A stretch of 7,486 nucleotides of DNA from NCBI GenBank assembly GCA_027001895.1, contig JALTLP010000052.1:1-7486 (forward strand), given 5' to 3'. Each line of letters starts with the position of its first letter. Within the stretch, counting starts at the first letter, position 1. The notes under the pieces are model-generated. The model was not told where the DNA came from and did no database searches. It saw only the letters and a list, made by a program, of their open reading frames with translations. Made by a program: the position numbers and the translations under genes. Source of the DNA: Chromatiales bacterium (lineage in GTDB: Bacteria > Pseudomonadota > Gammaproteobacteria > UBA6429 > Thiohalophilaceae). Below are positions 5,921 through 7,486 of the stretch, in pieces.

Positions 5921-6211
5921 ATGAAGATCCGTCCTTTACACGACCGTGTCGTCGTTCGCCGTATGGCAGAAGAAACAACCACAGCAGGTGGGATCGTGAT
6001 CCCAGACAGTGCTACCGAAAAGCCCGCCGAAGGTGAAATCATTGCTGTCGGTAATGGCAAATTGAATGACAGTGGCAAAGCTATGCCATTAGAAGTAAAG
6101 GTTGGCGACAAGGTTTTATTCGGAAAATATGCTGGCCAGGAAGTAAAAGTGGGTGGCGAAGAAGTTGTCGTAATGAAAGAAGAAGACATCATGTGTGTTC
6201 TTGAAGGTTAG
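5921..6211 (+). CDS. groES: Co-chaperonin GroES
   Basis: The 10-kDa lid of the GroEL chamber; it forms a heptameric ring that closes the folding cavity in the cytoplasm. The 96-residue length is typical. The start MKIRPLHDRV, the mobile loop (about 16-33) with the GroEL-binding tripeptide Ile25-Val26-Ile27, the roof region around 45-57, and the closing KEEDIMCVLEG (86-96) are all in place. An AGGAG ribosome-binding site sits ten bases before the ATG. It is the first gene of the groESL operon, transcribed from the CIRCE-overlapped promoter, with groEL 73 bases downstream. Confidence 0.99.
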   Translation: MKIRPLHDRVVVRRMAEETTTAGGIVIPDSATEKPAEGEIIAVGNGKLNDSGKAMPLEVKVGDKVLFGKYAGQEVKVGGEEVVVMKEEDIMCVLEG

Positions 6212-6284
6212 GTTAATAACCCTTATTACGAAATACAGAATATAAATTTAGAATTTCCAATACAGATTTTCAGAGGAACAAATT

Positions 6285-7486
6285 ATGAGTGCAAAAGAAG
6301 TTAAATTTAGTGATGACGCTCGTCATCGTATGTTGGCAGGTGTAAACACACTGGCAAACGCGGTAAAAGTTACACTGGGTCCGAAAGGTCGTAACGTTGT
6401 TTTAGATAAAAGTTTTGGTGCGCCAACCATTACAAAAGATGGTGTATCGGTTGCCAAAGAAATTGAATTATCCGACAAGTTCGAGAACATGGGTGCGCAA
6501 ATGGTTAAGGAAGTTTCTTCACAAACTTCAGACGTTGCCGGTGACGGTACAACCACAGCAACCGTTCTTGCTCAGGCTATTTTAACTGAAGGTATGAAAG
6601 CCGTTGCGGCGGGTATGAACCCGATGGATTTAAAACGCGGTATTGATAAAGCTACTGCGGCTGTTGTTGAAAGCCTGAAAACAATGTCAAAACCTTGCTC
6701 AGACGACAAAGCCATTGCTCAGGTAGGTACTATTTCTGCCAACTCTGACGAAGAAATCGGAACCATCATTGCCGATGCAATGGGTAAGGTTGGTAAAGAA
6801 GGTGTTATCACTGTAGAAGAAGGTTCCGGGTTTGCAAACGAACTCGACGTTGTAGAAGGTATGCAGTTTGACCGTGGTTACCTGTCTCCATACTTTGTAA
6901 ACAACCAGCAAAGCATGACTGCTGATCTGGAAGAACCTTATATCCTGTTACACGACAAGAAAATCTCAAACATTCGTGACTTGCTGCCAACACTGGAAGC
7001 GGTTGCAAAATCAGGTAAGCCATTATTAATTATTGCCGAAGATGTTGACGGTGAAGCATTAGCAACACTGGTTATTAACAACATGCGTGGCATCGTTAAA
7101 GTATGTGCCGTTAAAGCGCCTGGCTTTGGTGACCGTCGTAAAGCCATGTTACAGGATATTGCTATTTTAACAGGTGCAACCGTTATTTCTGAAGAAGTCG
7201 GTTTAGCACTTGAAAAAGTAACATTAGACGATTTAGGTACTGCAAAACGTATCTCAATCAGCAAGGAAGAAACCACCGTAATTGACGGTGCAGGTAACTC
7301 CAAAGAAATTTCTGAACGTGTAGAACAGATTCGTGCACAAATTGAAGAGTCTTCATCTGATTATGATAAAGAAAAACTTCAGGAACGTGTTGCTAAATTA
7401 GCAGGTGGTGTTGCCGTTATCAAAGTCGGCGCCGCAACCGAAGTAGAAATGAAAGAAAAGAAAGCACGTGTTGAAGATGCCCTGCA
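6285..7486 (+). CDS. groEL: Chaperonin GroEL (5' part, 400 codons)
   Basis: The 60-kDa ATP-driven chaperonin that encloses and refolds non-native proteins with GroES. The first 400 codons are present; the usual length is about 545-550, so the remainder lies past the right edge. ATP-site residues are intact: LGPKGRNV (31-38), Asp52 in KDG, GDGTTT (86-91) with Asp87, and the catalytic Asp398 within VEDAL at the very end of the window. The apical substrate and GroES-binding residues Tyr199, Tyr203, Phe204, Leu234 and Leu237 are present, as is Cys138. No frameshift or odd substitution was seen. An AGAGGA ribosome-binding site lies seven bases upstream of the ATG. The 73-base gap after groES has no visible terminator, only a small GGTTAATAACC dyad at the groES stop, so the two are co-transcribed. 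Confidence 0.99.
   Translation, partial: MSAKEVKFSDDARHRMLAGVNTLANAVKVTLGPKGRNVVLDKSFGAPTITKDGVSVAKEIELSDKFENMGAQMVKEVSSQTSDVAGDGTTTATVLAQAILTEGMKAVAAGMNPMDLKRGIDKATAAVVESLKTMSKPCSDDKAIAQVGTISANSDEEIGTIIADAMGKVGKEGVITVEEGSGFANELDVVEGMQFDRGYLSPYFVNNQQSMTADLEEPYILLHDKKISNIRDLLPTLEAVAKSGKPLLIIAEDVDGEALATLVINNMRGIVKVCAVKAPGFGDRRKAMLQDIAILTGATVISEEVGLALEKVTLDDLGTAKRISISKEETTVIDGAGNSKEISERVEQIRAQIEESSSDYDKEKLQERVAKLAGGVAVIKVGAATEVEMKEKKARVEDAL

Noticed and set aside
5893..6192. Long antisense frame across groES
   Set aside because: It is the shadow of the conserved groES codons; it lacks a start signal and the groES product is unmistakable.

Overview
The window reads as chromosomal DNA of a gammaproteobacterium of moderate base composition. 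The case rests on protein character (GroEL, GroES, DsbD, CutA, FxsA and AroQ all look proteobacterial) and on gene order. In Escherichia coli the corresponding locus runs dsbD-cutA-dcuA-aspA-fxsA-yjeH-groS-groL. The same core order appears here without dcuA, aspA and yjeH, and with an HD-GYP gene between dsbD and cutA. Unlike enterics, the groESL operon carries a perfect CIRCE operator, which points to HrcA control. That suggests a non-enteric lineage; genus and species cannot be named from this sequence.

Layout. 1-220 (minus): 5' half of aroQ, running off the left edge. 221-519: intergenic region with a probable aroQ promoter. 520-873 (plus): a small, probably exported glutaredoxin-fold protein with a single active-site cysteine. 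894-3370 (minus): a tight dsbD-tlpA-like operon for membrane transfer of reducing power and an anchored thioredoxin-like protein. 3371-3586: dsbD control region with a good sigma70-type promoter and two adjacent dyads. 3587-5177 (minus): a probable cutA-HD-GYP two-gene operon. 5305-5775 (plus): fxsA. 5776-5920: groESL control region. 5921-6211 and 6285-7486 (plus): groES and the first 400 codons of groEL, which continues past the right edge.

Functionally there are two themes. The left half concerns envelope thiol redox: DsbD draws electrons from cytoplasmic thioredoxin and can reduce periplasmic partners. The adjacent TlpA-like protein is an obvious candidate partner, and the exported glutaredoxin-like protein converging on it is a possible third component. 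The right half concerns stress and protein quality (CutA, FxsA, GroES/GroEL), plus one predicted cyclic-di-GMP phosphodiesterase. I see no mobile element, CRISPR array, tRNA or rRNA. I do not see convincing evidence of a wholly new system. The least conventional items are the exported single-cysteine glutaredoxin-like gene, the altered GYP box of the HD-GYP protein and its position in a conserved cluster, the double dyad at the dsbD promoter, and the extended CIRCE.
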